This document shows positions 1 through 5,466 of a stretch of 9,757 nucleotides of DNA, piece after piece. A program made the position numbers and the translations under genes. Source of the DNA: Caulobacteraceae bacterium (lineage in GTDB: Bacteria; Pseudomonadota; Alphaproteobacteria; Caulobacterales; Caulobacteraceae). The notes under the pieces were generated by a model. That model was not told where the DNA came from. It worked only from the letters and a program-made list of their open reading frames with translations, and did not search any database. The stretch covers positions 1 to 9,757 of the forward strand of contig SDZP01000111.1 of NCBI GenBank assembly GCA_004144935.1, given 5' to 3'. How positions within the stretch are numbered: position 1 is the stretch's first letter; every line of letters begins with the position of its first letter.

Positions 1-152
1 CCTCTCAGCGGGGCGGGGAGGTGATCCTGGTCGCCGGCATTGGCGGCGGTAGAGAGATCGAGATGAAGCTGCCGGGCTTCTATTCGTTGGACGCCTCGTT
101 GCGTGGGGCGCTTAAGACGGCGCCGGGTGTGGCTTATCTGGAAGACGTGTAG
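1..152 (+). CDS. dnaE: DNA polymerase III subunit alpha, C-terminal end (partial)
   Basis: This is the 3' end of a gene cut by the left edge. Whole codons begin at base 3, giving 49 residues before TAG at 150-152. The peptide contains GGEVILVAGIGGGREIEMKL followed by PGFYSLDASLRGALKTAPGV and ends YLEDV. This matches my memory of the extreme C-terminus of alphaproteobacterial DnaE: a small beta segment (GEV...V...GREVE..LPG.Y) followed by a short helix (RGALK..PGV). DnaE is the replicative polymerase catalytic subunit; the catalytic domain lies outside the window. Position is supportive, since dnaE sits just upstream of the rpsB cluster in Caulobacter relatives as I recall. The identification rests on a short tail without catalytic motifs, so another protein is possible. 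Confidence 0.7.
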   Translation, partial: SQRGGEVILVAGIGGGREIEMKLPGFYSLDASLRGALKTAPGVAYLEDV

Positions 153-162
153 CATCGCCGCT

Positions 163-187
163 CCTTCTCCCGACAAACGGGAGAAGG
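163..187 (+). terminator. Perfect 10-bp hairpin after dnaE, possible terminator
   Basis: CCTTCTCCCG (163-172) pairs perfectly with CGGGAGAAGG (178-187) around the five-base loop ACAAA, 10 bases after the dnaE stop codon. No T-run follows (the next bases are GACCAGAAAC), so it is not a classical intrinsic terminator. In GC-rich alphaproteobacteria such T-less hairpins are often found at gene ends and may stop polymerase or protect the 3' end. The CTTCTCCC/GGGAGAAG core also resembles intergenic inverted repeats that I recall being common in Caulobacter-type genomes. Structure is seen directly; function is inferred. Confidence 0.5.
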
Positions 188-207
188 GACCAGAAACATC
201 CACGCCC

Positions 208-236
208 TTGCATTTCCCGCGCATTGCGACTATCTC
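208..236 (+). promoter_or_regulatory. Candidate housekeeping promoter for rpsB
   Basis: TTGCATT (208-214) lies 14 bases before ACTATCTC (229-236). The Caulobacter housekeeping consensus is TTGACGS, 10-14 bases, GCTANAWC. The -10-like element agrees at all but two informative positions, and the -35 keeps TTG. Transcription would begin near 242-244, giving an rpsB leader of roughly 125 bases that starts just before the foldable region. It follows the dnaE-end hairpin, where a new transcription unit would be expected. Matches are by eye, with no start-site data. Confidence 0.35.
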
Positions 237-252
237 CCCCGCCCATCACGCA

Positions 253-335
253 CGCGGGCGTTCGGGCCGGCCGGGGAGACATCCCGACCGATCCGTTCCG
301 GTCCTGACCAACCGGTCGGGAATTGCCCGCGGAGG
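253..335 (+). promoter_or_regulatory. Structured rpsB mRNA leader, possible S2 autoregulatory site
   Basis: Two nested perfect stems can form between the candidate promoter and rpsB. The outer stem is CGCGGGC (253-259) with GCCCGCG (325-331). The inner stem is TCCCGACCG (282-290) with CGGTCGGGA (313-321), around a 22-base loop that holds further GGTC/GACC complementarity. The GGCCGGCC palindrome (265-272) sits between the two left arms. The folded region ends about 14 bases before the rpsB ribosome-binding sequence. In enterobacteria S2 represses its own rpsB-tsf mRNA by binding the leader; that this leader does so is inference. An alternative pairing, CGCCC (240-244) with GGGCG (256-260), would compete with the outer stem. 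Confidence 0.4.
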
Positions 336-348
336 CGATAACCGGAAA

Positions 349-353
349 AAGGA
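349..353 (+). promoter_or_regulatory. Ribosome-binding sequence that sets the rpsB start
   Basis: AAGGA lies 13 bases before the ATG at 367, a slightly long spacing. The reading frame stays open upstream to base 103, but no upstream in-frame start gives an S2-like N-terminus. The ATG at 367 gives MALPEFSMRQLLEAGAHFGH, which is the family N-terminus. Confidence 0.5.
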
Positions 354-366
354 TCCGATACAGACC

Positions 367-1272
367 ATGGCTCTGCCTGAATTCTCCATGCGCCAGCTCC
401 TCGAAGCCGGCGCCCACTTCGGCCACCAGACGCACCGCTGGAACCCGAAGATGGACCGCTTCATCTTTGGTTCGCGCTCGAACATCCACATCATCGACCT
501 GTCGCAGTCGATTCCGCTCCTGCACCAGGCCCTGGTGAAGGTGCGTGAAGTCGCCGCCGCCGGCGGCCGCGTGCTGTTCGTCGGCACCAAGCGCCAGGCG
601 TCCGACCCGGTGGCCGAGGCCGCCAAGCGCTGCGCCCAGTACTATGTGAACCACCGCTGGCTCGGCGGCACCCTGACCAACTGGCGCACCATCTCGGGCT
701 CGATCGCCCGTCTGCGCGAGCTGGAAGGCCTGCTGGAAGGCGAAGGCGGCGGCCGCGGCAAGAAGGAACGCCTCAGCCTGCAGCGCGAGATGGACAAGCT
801 CGAGCTGTCGCTCGGCGGCATCAAGGCCATGGGCGGCATTCCGGACATCATGTTCGTGATCGACACCAACAAGGAAGCGATCGCGATCCAGGAAGCCCGC
901 AAGCTGAACATCCCGGTCATCGCCATCCTCGACACCAACTGCGATCCGGACGGCATCACCTACCCGATCCCGGGCAACGATGACGCCGCCCGCGCCATCC
1001 AGCTGTACGTCGACCTGATCGCCGACGCCGTCCTCGACGGCATGGCCGCCGGTCAGGCCGCCTCGGGCGTCGACCTCGGCGCCCAGATCGCGCCGATGGA
1101 GCCGACCCTGGCCCGTGAGCTGACCCCGGAACCGGTGGCTGAAGACGCCCCGGCCGCCGAAGAGGCCCCCGCCGCCGAAGCCGCCGCGCCGGAAGCGGTC
1201 GCCGAGGAGGCACCGGCCGCCGAAGCCGCCGCTGAAGACGCCCCGGCCGCCGACGAACCGGCCGCCAGCTGA
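367..1272 (+). CDS. rpsB: 30S ribosomal protein S2
   Basis: The 301-residue product is ribosomal protein S2, which binds on the solvent side of the 30S subunit near the head-body junction and is needed for S1 to join. The sequence shows the S2 signatures in order: MRQLLEAGAHFGHQTHRWNP (residues 8-27), IHIIDL, the VLFVGTKRQA segment, HRWLGGTLTNW, the coiled-coil KKERLSLQREMDKLE region, GGIPDIMFVIDTNKE, and IPVIAILDTNCDPDGITYPI. It is longer than the E. coli protein (about 240 residues) because of a low-complexity Ala/Glu/Pro tail from about residue 244 to the end, a common alphaproteobacterial feature. The ATG at 367 is chosen because the family N-terminus begins there and AAGGA lies upstream. 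It is first in the translation-factor part of the cluster, with tsf next, as in most bacteria. Confidence 0.97.
   Translation: MALPEFSMRQLLEAGAHFGHQTHRWNPKMDRFIFGSRSNIHIIDLSQSIPLLHQALVKVREVAAAGGRVLFVGTKRQASDPVAEAAKRCAQYYVNHRWLGGTLTNWRTISGSIARLRELEGLLEGEGGGRGKKERLSLQREMDKLELSLGGIKAMGGIPDIMFVIDTNKEAIAIQEARKLNIPVIAILDTNCDPDGITYPIPGNDDAARAIQLYVDLIADAVLDGMAAGQAASGVDLGAQIAPMEPTLARELTPEPVAEDAPAAEEAPAAEAAAPEAVAEEAPAAEAAAEDAPAADEPAAS
1138..1253 (+). repeat. 23-bp direct repeat within the rpsB tail
   Basis: An identical 23-base stretch occurs at 1138-1160 and 1231-1253, beginning GCTGAAGACGCCCCGG. Both copies are in the same frame and encode AEDAPAA. Between them are shorter variants encoding EEAPAAEAAA and EEAPAAEAAAE. 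The array builds the acidic Ala/Pro tail of S2 and could change length by slippage or recombination. The repeat is seen directly; instability is inferred. Confidence 0.75.
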
Positions 1273-1280
1273 TTTCGGAG

Positions 1281-1301
1281 CCCTCCCGGTCTCCGGGAGG
1301 G
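1281..1301 (+). terminator. Hairpin after rpsB, probable attenuator or terminator
   Basis: CCCTCCCGG (1281-1289) pairs perfectly with CCGGGAGGG (1293-1301) around the loop TCT, eight bases after the rpsB stop codon. It is followed by ACCTGATCTTTCCC, which has only a weak T-rich patch. This nine-pair GC stem between rpsB and tsf could reduce readthrough into tsf or stabilise the rpsB 3' end. Partial termination between these two genes is known in E. coli. The hairpin is seen; the role is inferred. Confidence 0.5.
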
Positions 1302-1319
1302 ACCTGATCTTTCCCTTCC

Positions 1320-1347
1320 GCAGCCGGGCCCGCAAAGGTCCGGCTGC
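1320..1347 (+). terminator. Second hairpin upstream of tsf
   Basis: GCAGCCGG (1320-1327) pairs with CCGGCTGC (1340-1347). The stem can extend inward by three more pairs (one G-T wobble) to a six-base loop. It lies 18 bases downstream of the first rpsB-tsf hairpin and 23 bases before the tsf Shine-Dalgarno sequence. No T-run follows directly (ATCCCTATTTACG). It could be the second half of a tandem terminator, a processing site or part of the tsf leader. Confidence 0.4.
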
Positions 1348-1382
1348 ATCCCTATTTACGAACTCGAACTGGAGGACTGAAC

Positions 1383-2306
1383 ATGGCGGAAGTCACCGCT
1401 GCCCTCGTCAAGGAACTGCGCGAAAAGTCCGGCGCCGGCATGATGGACTGCAAGAAGGCGCTCGTCGAAAACAACGGCGACATGGAATCGGCCACCGACT
1501 GGCTGCGCTCCAAGGGCCTGTCCAAGGCCGCCAAGAAGGCCGACCGCGCCGCCGCTGAAGGCCTCGTGGCCGTGGCCCTGCGCACCGACGGCGCCGGCAT
1601 GTCCGGCGCGGTCATCGAGCTGAACGCCGAAACCGACTTCGTGGCCCGCAACGACCTGTTCCAGGCCGCCGCCCGCAAGGTCGCGGCTGTCGCCCTCGGC
1701 ACCGACGGCGACGTCGAATCCGTGCGCGCCGCCAAGACCGCCGACGGCGAAGTCGTCTCGGACATGGTCACCAACCTGATCGCCACCATCGGCGAGAACA
1801 TGGCCGTGCGTCGCTCGGCCAAGTTCACCGTCGCCAAGGGCTCGGTCTCGGCCTACGTCCACAACGCCGTCGCGCCGGAACTGGGCAAGATCGGCGTTCT
1901 GGTCGCGCTGGAAGGCGATGGCGACCAGGCTACGCTGCAGGAACTCGGCCGCAAGATCGCCATGCACGTGGCGGCCACCAACCCGCTGTCGCTGTCCTCC
2001 GAGGACCTCGACCCGGTGGCGGTGGAGCGCGAGCGCGCCGTCCTGACCGAAAAGGCCAAGGAAGAAGGCCGTCCGGAAAACATGATCGCCAAGATCGTGG
2101 ACGGCCAGATCTCCAAGTTCCAGCGTGAAGTCGTGCTGCTCGAGCAGCCCTTCGTCATGAACCCCGACCAGACGGTGAAGGCGCTGGTCGCCGAAGCCGG
2201 TGCGACCATCAAGGGCTTCGTGCGCCTGGGTCTGGGCGAAGGCGTCGAGAAGGCCGAAGCGCCCGACTTCGCCGCTGAAGTGGCCTCGATGACCGGCGGG
2301 AACTGA
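1383..2306 (+). CDS. tsf: Translation elongation factor Ts
   Basis: The 307-residue product is EF-Ts, the guanine-nucleotide exchange factor that releases GDP from EF-Tu in the cytoplasm. The N-terminal UBA-like domain carries the signature VKELREKSGAGMMDCKKAL (about residues 9-27). The conserved TDFVARN motif (residues 84-90) is the EF-Tu-contacting segment that helps expel Mg2+ and GDP. The later IGENM and IAMHVAATNP segments are also typical. Length is close to other alphaproteobacterial EF-Ts proteins and somewhat longer than the E. coli form (about 283). The start is well fixed: GGAGG at 1371-1375 lies seven bases before the ATG. The gene follows rpsB across a 110-base gap with two hairpins, so its level may be set separately from S2. 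Confidence 0.97.
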   Translation: MAEVTAALVKELREKSGAGMMDCKKALVENNGDMESATDWLRSKGLSKAAKKADRAAAEGLVAVALRTDGAGMSGAVIELNAETDFVARNDLFQAAARKVAAVALGTDGDVESVRAAKTADGEVVSDMVTNLIATIGENMAVRRSAKFTVAKGSVSAYVHNAVAPELGKIGVLVALEGDGDQATLQELGRKIAMHVAATNPLSLSSEDLDPVAVERERAVLTEKAKEEGRPENMIAKIVDGQISKFQREVVLLEQPFVMNPDQTVKALVAEAGATIKGFVRLGLGEGVEKAEAPDFAAEVASMTGGN

Positions 2307-2327
2307 TCCGTCTATCAGCCGACTAAA

Positions 2328-2361
2328 GAGGGCGTCCCCGGTTCACGCTGGGGGCGCCCTT
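2328..2361 (+). terminator. Intrinsic-type terminator after tsf
   Basis: The arm at 2328-2339 (GAGGGCGTCCCC) pairs with 2350-2361 (GGGGGCGCCCTT), giving 12 pairs including two G-T wobbles, around a ten-base loop GGTTCACGCT. It is preceded by AAA (2325-2327) and ends in CCCTTGGTCT, a weak T-rich tail. It sits 21 bases after the tsf stop and 39 bases before pyrH. It probably ends, fully or in part, the rpsB-tsf transcript, so pyrH would need readthrough or its own promoter. I could not find a convincing promoter between the hairpin and pyrH. Confidence 0.6.
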
Positions 2362-2400
2362 GGTCTATGTAACTAGCGTGACTCGAAGAGGACCTTTGGC

Positions 2401-3123
2401 ATGACCAAGCTGCGTTACAAGAAGGTGCTTCTGAAGGTGTCGGGCGAGGTGCTGATGGGCGAGACCGCCTTCGGCATCGACATGCCGACGGTCGAGGCCG
2501 TGGCGCAGGACATCAAGCAGGTGGTCGAGGCGGGGGTCGAGCTCAGCCTGGTCATCGGCGGCGGCAACATCTTCCGTGGCATGGCCGGGGCCGCCAAGGG
2601 CATGGAACGGGCCAGCGCCGACTACATGGGCATGCTGGCCACCGTCATGAACGCGCTGGCCATGCAGGACGCGCTGGAGCGCATCGGGGTGCAGACCCGG
2701 GTGCAGTCGGCCATCCCGATGCCCACCGTCTGCGAGCCGCTGATCCGTCGGCGGGCCCAGCGGCATCTGGAGAAGGGCAGGGTGGTGATCTTCGCCGCCG
2801 GCACCGGCAATCCGTTCTTCACCACCGACAGCGGCGCCGCCCTGCGCGCCGCCGAAATGAACACCGACGCCCTGTTCAAGGGCACCAGCGTCGACGGCGT
2901 CTACACGGCCGATCCCAAGAAGGACAAGACCGCCACCCGCTACGACCGCCTGACCTATCACGAGGTGCTGGCCCAGGACCTGAAGGTCATGGACGCCTCG
3001 GCCATCAGCCTGATGCGCGAGAACAAGATCCCCATCGTCGTCTTCTCGATCCGCGAGCGGGGCAATCTGCTGAAGGTCCTGCACGGCCAGGGCGTGCACA
3101 CCGTGATCACCGAAGACTCCTGA
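2401..3123 (+). CDS. pyrH: UMP kinase
   Basis: The 240-residue product is bacterial UMP kinase, which phosphorylates UMP to UDP with ATP in pyrimidine nucleotide synthesis. It belongs to the amino-acid-kinase fold and is typically a hexamer regulated by GTP and UTP. Visible motifs are LLKVSGE (residues 10-16, the phosphate-binding start), VIGGGNIFRG (51-60), the DYMGMLATVMNAL helix from residue 74 (dimer and UMP region), and GTGNPFFTTDS (134-144, UMP/ATP binding), followed by the ALFKGTSVDGVYTADPKKD loop. Length is normal. GAGG at 2388-2391 lies nine bases before the ATG, supporting this start. Placement between tsf and frr is the classic bacterial order and ties UDP supply, needed for cell-wall precursors as well as RNA, to the translation genes. 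Confidence 0.97.
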   Translation: MTKLRYKKVLLKVSGEVLMGETAFGIDMPTVEAVAQDIKQVVEAGVELSLVIGGGNIFRGMAGAAKGMERASADYMGMLATVMNALAMQDALERIGVQTRVQSAIPMPTVCEPLIRRRAQRHLEKGRVVIFAAGTGNPFFTTDSGAALRAAEMNTDALFKGTSVDGVYTADPKKDKTATRYDRLTYHEVLAQDLKVMDASAISLMRENKIPIVVFSIRERGNLLKVLHGQGVHTVITEDS

Positions 3124-3158
3124 TATACAACCCGTTCACGCGAGAACCGCGCGGCGGC

Positions 3159-3190
3159 TTGACGGGATATGAACCCCCGTCCGCTATCGT
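3159..3190 (+). promoter_or_regulatory. Candidate housekeeping promoter for frr
   Basis: TTGACGG (3159-3165) is an exact match to the Caulobacter -35 consensus TTGACGS. GCTATCGT (3183-3190) keeps the GCTA core of the -10 consensus GCTANAWC. The spacing is 17 bases between these blocks, longer than the usual 10-14, or 18 between TTGACG and GCTATC. The region lies in the 95-base pyrH-frr gap, about 30 bases upstream of the frr start. GACGGG (3161-3166) and CCCGTC (3176-3181) form an inverted repeat inside the promoter. No other good promoter is seen in this gap. Confidence 0.4.
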
Positions 3191-3218
3191 CGGCGGCGAG
3201 AAAAGGAACTGAAAGACC

Positions 3219-3785
3219 ATGGCCAGTGGCGAAAAACCGGTCGTTGCGACCTATGCGAGCCGGATGGACAAGGCGGTCGCCGCCCTGAAGGAAGAGTTCG
3301 GCTCCCTGCGCACCGGGCGGGCCTCGGCGGGCCTGCTCGACCAGGTGATGGTCGAGGCCTACGGCAACACCGTGCCGCTCAACACCGTCGCCTCGGTCAG
3401 CGTCCCCGAGCCGCGCTCGATCAGCGTCAATATCTGGGACAAGGGCGTCGTCGTCTCGGTCGAAAAGGCCATCCGCTCGGCGGGGCTGGGCCTTAACCCG
3501 GTCGTCGAGGGCACCAACCTGCGCATCCCGATCCCGCCGCTGACCGAAGAGCGGCGCAAGGATTTGGCCAAGATCGCCGGCAAATATTCCGAGCAGCAGA
3601 AGATCGCCGTCCGCAACGTCCGCCGCGACGCCATGGACGACATCAAGAAGGCCCAGAAGGACGCGGTGATCACCGAGGACGAGCAGAAGAAGCTCGAAAC
3701 CGGCATCCAGAAGGCCACCGACGAGCATGTCGCCAAGATCGACGAAGCCTTGAAAATCAAGGAACAAGAGATCATGCAGGTTTGA
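3219..3785 (+). CDS. frr: Ribosome recycling factor
   Basis: The 188-residue product is RRF, which works with EF-G to split the post-termination ribosome so its subunits can be reused. Domain I (a three-helix bundle) is formed by the N-terminal helix with SLRTGRAS (residues 29-36) and by the long C-terminal charged helices after about residue 106. Domain II is the beta-rich middle (about 37-105) with YGNTVPLNTVASVSVPEPRS. The hinge-following PPLTEERRKDL segment and the NVRRDAMDDIKK helix are highly characteristic. Length matches the usual 185. AAAGGA (3202-3207) lies 11 bases upstream of the ATG. It follows pyrH and has its own promoter-like sequence. Confidence 0.97.
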   Translation: MASGEKPVVATYASRMDKAVAALKEEFGSLRTGRASAGLLDQVMVEAYGNTVPLNTVASVSVPEPRSISVNIWDKGVVVSVEKAIRSAGLGLNPVVEGTNLRIPIPPLTEERRKDLAKIAGKYSEQQKIAVRNVRRDAMDDIKKAQKDAVITEDEQKKLETGIQKATDEHVAKIDEALKIKEQEIMQV

Positions 3786-3820
3786 TCGTCCGGCTCAGGG
3801 ACAGGCGAACCGGATGAGAC

Positions 3821-3825
3821 AGGGA
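3821..3825 (+). promoter_or_regulatory. Ribosome-binding sequence deciding the uppS start
   Basis: AGGGA lies only two bases before the in-frame GTG at 3828 but 11 bases before the in-frame ATG at 3837. A second weak GAGG (3830-3833) is three bases before that ATG. The spacing favours ATG 3837. The choice changes the protein by only three residues (MRR). Confidence 0.35.
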
Positions 3826-3836
3826 TCGTGAGGCGA

Positions 3837-4613
3837 ATGCCCCCGAAGGATGGCGTACAGCAGCGGGCGCAAGCTTCGGCCGGTGACCCGGCCGAGGGTC
3901 TGCACGTCGCCATCATCATGGACGGCAACGGCCGCTGGGCGAAGCGGCGGGGGCTGCCGCGCACGCTCGGGCACCGCGAGGGCGTCAAGGCCCTGCGCCG
4001 CACCGTCGAGGGGGCGCCGGACATCGGGGTCTCCACCCTGACGGTCTTCGGCTTCTCGACCGAGAACTGGCGGCGGCCGATGACCGAGGTCAGCGAGCTG
4101 ATGAACCTGCTCAAGGCCTATGTGGAGAGCGATCTCGACCGGCTGGCCCGCGAGGGCGTGCGGGTCAGCATCCTCGGCCGCCGCACCGGCCTCAAGCCCG
4201 ACATCCTCGAGATCATCGAGCGGGCCGAGCGCCGCACCGAACACAACGACCGCTTCCGGCTGCAGGTGGCCTTCAACTATGGCGGCCAGGCCGACCTGGT
4301 CGACGCCGCCCGCAAGTTCGCCGAGGCCGTCGCCCGGGGCGAGGCGCGGCCCGAGGACCTCGACGAGCAGATTTTCGAGAGCCACCTCTCCACCTCCGGC
4401 GTTCCGGCCCCGGACGTTATTGTCCGCACCAGCGGGGAACGGCGCATCTCCAACTTCCTTCTATGGGAATGCGCCTACGCCGAACTCGTCTTCCAGGACG
4501 TCTACTGGCCGGACTACGGTCCCGATCACCTCGCCGCCGCGGTCGGGGAATTCCGCTCACGCGAGCGACGCTACGGCGGAGTGACGACCGATGACGTCCT
4601 CGCCACAGGCTAA
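3837..4613 (+). CDS. uppS: Isoprenyl transferase (undecaprenyl diphosphate synthase)
   Basis: The 258-residue product is a cis-prenyltransferase that adds isopentenyl units to farnesyl diphosphate, giving undecaprenyl diphosphate, the lipid carrier for peptidoglycan and other surface glycans. The family signature HVAIIMDGNGRWAKRRG spans residues 23-39, with D29 as the predicted Mg2+-binding catalytic Asp. GHREG (45-49) and TVFGFSTENWRRP follow. The C-terminal block RTSGE (197-201) with SNFLLWECAYAEL (205-217) binds isopentenyl diphosphate. Length is normal. The ATG at 3837 is preferred over GTG 3828 for ribosome-binding spacing, but GTG cannot be excluded. It starts 51 bases after frr and its end overlaps cdsA by 23 bases, so the two are likely translationally coupled. 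Confidence 0.95.
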   Translation: MPPKDGVQQRAQASAGDPAEGLHVAIIMDGNGRWAKRRGLPRTLGHREGVKALRRTVEGAPDIGVSTLTVFGFSTENWRRPMTEVSELMNLLKAYVESDLDRLAREGVRVSILGRRTGLKPDILEIIERAERRTEHNDRFRLQVAFNYGGQADLVDAARKFAEAVARGEARPEDLDEQIFESHLSTSGVPAPDVIVRTSGERRISNFLLWECAYAELVFQDVYWPDYGPDHLAAAVGEFRSRERRYGGVTTDDVLATG

Positions 4614-5466
4614 GACCTTCGACTGGAAGAACCTGCGGGTTCGGCTGATCTCCGCCTTCGCCATCATCCCGGCGGTGGCGCTGGCCGTCTGGCTGGGCGG
4701 CTGGACCTACACGGTGCTGATCTGCCTGGTGGGCGCGCTGCTGGCCCGCGAGTGGGGCCGGCTGGTGGCGCCCTCGGCGCCGATCCGGGTCGGCCTGGTC
4801 ATCGGCATCAGCGTCATCGCGGTCATCGTCATGGCCCATCTGTCGCGCCTGGCCGAGCTGAATCAGTCGCCCAATGTGCAATGGTGGTGGCTGGCGACCT
4901 GGGGCCTTGTCGTCGTCGGCTCGCTGCTGACCACCCTGGTGGCCTTCCGCCTGACCGCCCACGTGCCGGACGCCGCCTATGGCGTCATCTACATCGCGCC
5001 GGCCGGCATCGGCATGGTCTGGCTGCGCGACATGGACATGGGCGCGGCCTGGAGCGTCTTCCTGTTCGCGGTCACCTGGTGGACCGACATCATGGCCTAC
5101 ATCTTCGGCAACATCTTCAAGGGGCCCAAGCTGTGGCCCCGCTATTCGCCCAACAAGACCTGGAGCGGCTTCTTCGGCGGCCTGGTCGGCGCCGTCCTGA
5201 CCGCCGTCGTCGTGCTGGCCATCTCGAAAGCCGTCGGCGAGGACTTCATCGGCTATCCGGGCGCCATGCTGATCGGCTTCCTGACCGGGTTGGCGACGAT
5301 GGGCGGCGACCTGTGGGAATCGATGCTCAAGCGTCGCTTCGGGGTCAAGGACACCGGCGGCCTGATCCCGGGCCACGGTGGCGTGCTGGACCGGGTCGAC
5401 GGGCTGATGTTCGCAGTCATGGTCGTGGCCGCCGCACGCCTCATCCAGTTCGAATTCTTCGCATGA
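4591..5466 (+). CDS. cdsA: Phosphatidate cytidylyltransferase (CDP-diacylglycerol synthase)
   Basis: The 291-residue integral membrane product makes CDP-diacylglycerol from phosphatidic acid and CTP, the branch point for all bacterial phospholipids. The CDS family signature is complete near the C-terminus: S244, K247-R248, K253-D254, then GHGG (261-264) and DRVD (267-270), where the acidic residues bind the catalytic metals. Hydrophobic segments run through most of the protein, starting at about residue 18 (LISAFAIIPAVALAVWLGGW), consistent with several membrane spans. The ATG lies inside the end of uppS in another frame, with GGAG (4578-4581) nine bases upstream. The stop codon overlaps the dxr start (ATGA). 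Confidence 0.95.
   Translation: MTSSPQAKTFDWKNLRVRLISAFAIIPAVALAVWLGGWTYTVLICLVGALLAREWGRLVAPSAPIRVGLVIGISVIAVIVMAHLSRLAELNQSPNVQWWWLATWGLVVVGSLLTTLVAFRLTAHVPDAAYGVIYIAPAGIGMVWLRDMDMGAAWSVFLFAVTWWTDIMAYIFGNIFKGPKLWPRYSPNKTWSGFFGGLVGAVLTAVVVLAISKAVGEDFIGYPGAMLIGFLTGLATMGGDLWESMLKRRFGVKDTGGLIPGHGGVLDRVDGLMFAVMVVAAARLIQFEFFA

Noticed and set aside
103..366. N-terminal extension of the rpsB frame
   Set aside because: It would overlap the dnaE end and read through the hairpin, promoter and leader. The residues have no S2 homology, and the true N-terminus begins at 367.
112..1335. A 407-codon minus-strand open frame opposite rpsB and its leader
   Set aside because: The sequence is low-complexity Gly/Arg/Val, mirrors the S2 coding strand and has no recognisable domain.
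3789..3814. TCCGG/CCGGA inverted repeat between frr and uppS
   Set aside because: Only five firm pairs around a 16-base loop with no T-run, so it is too weak to call a terminator.
4752..5462. Upstream extension of the dxr frame, giving 634 residues
   Set aside because: It is an out-of-frame shadow of cdsA, rich in Arg/Gly/His. The Dxr family N-terminus with GSTGSIG starts at 5463.
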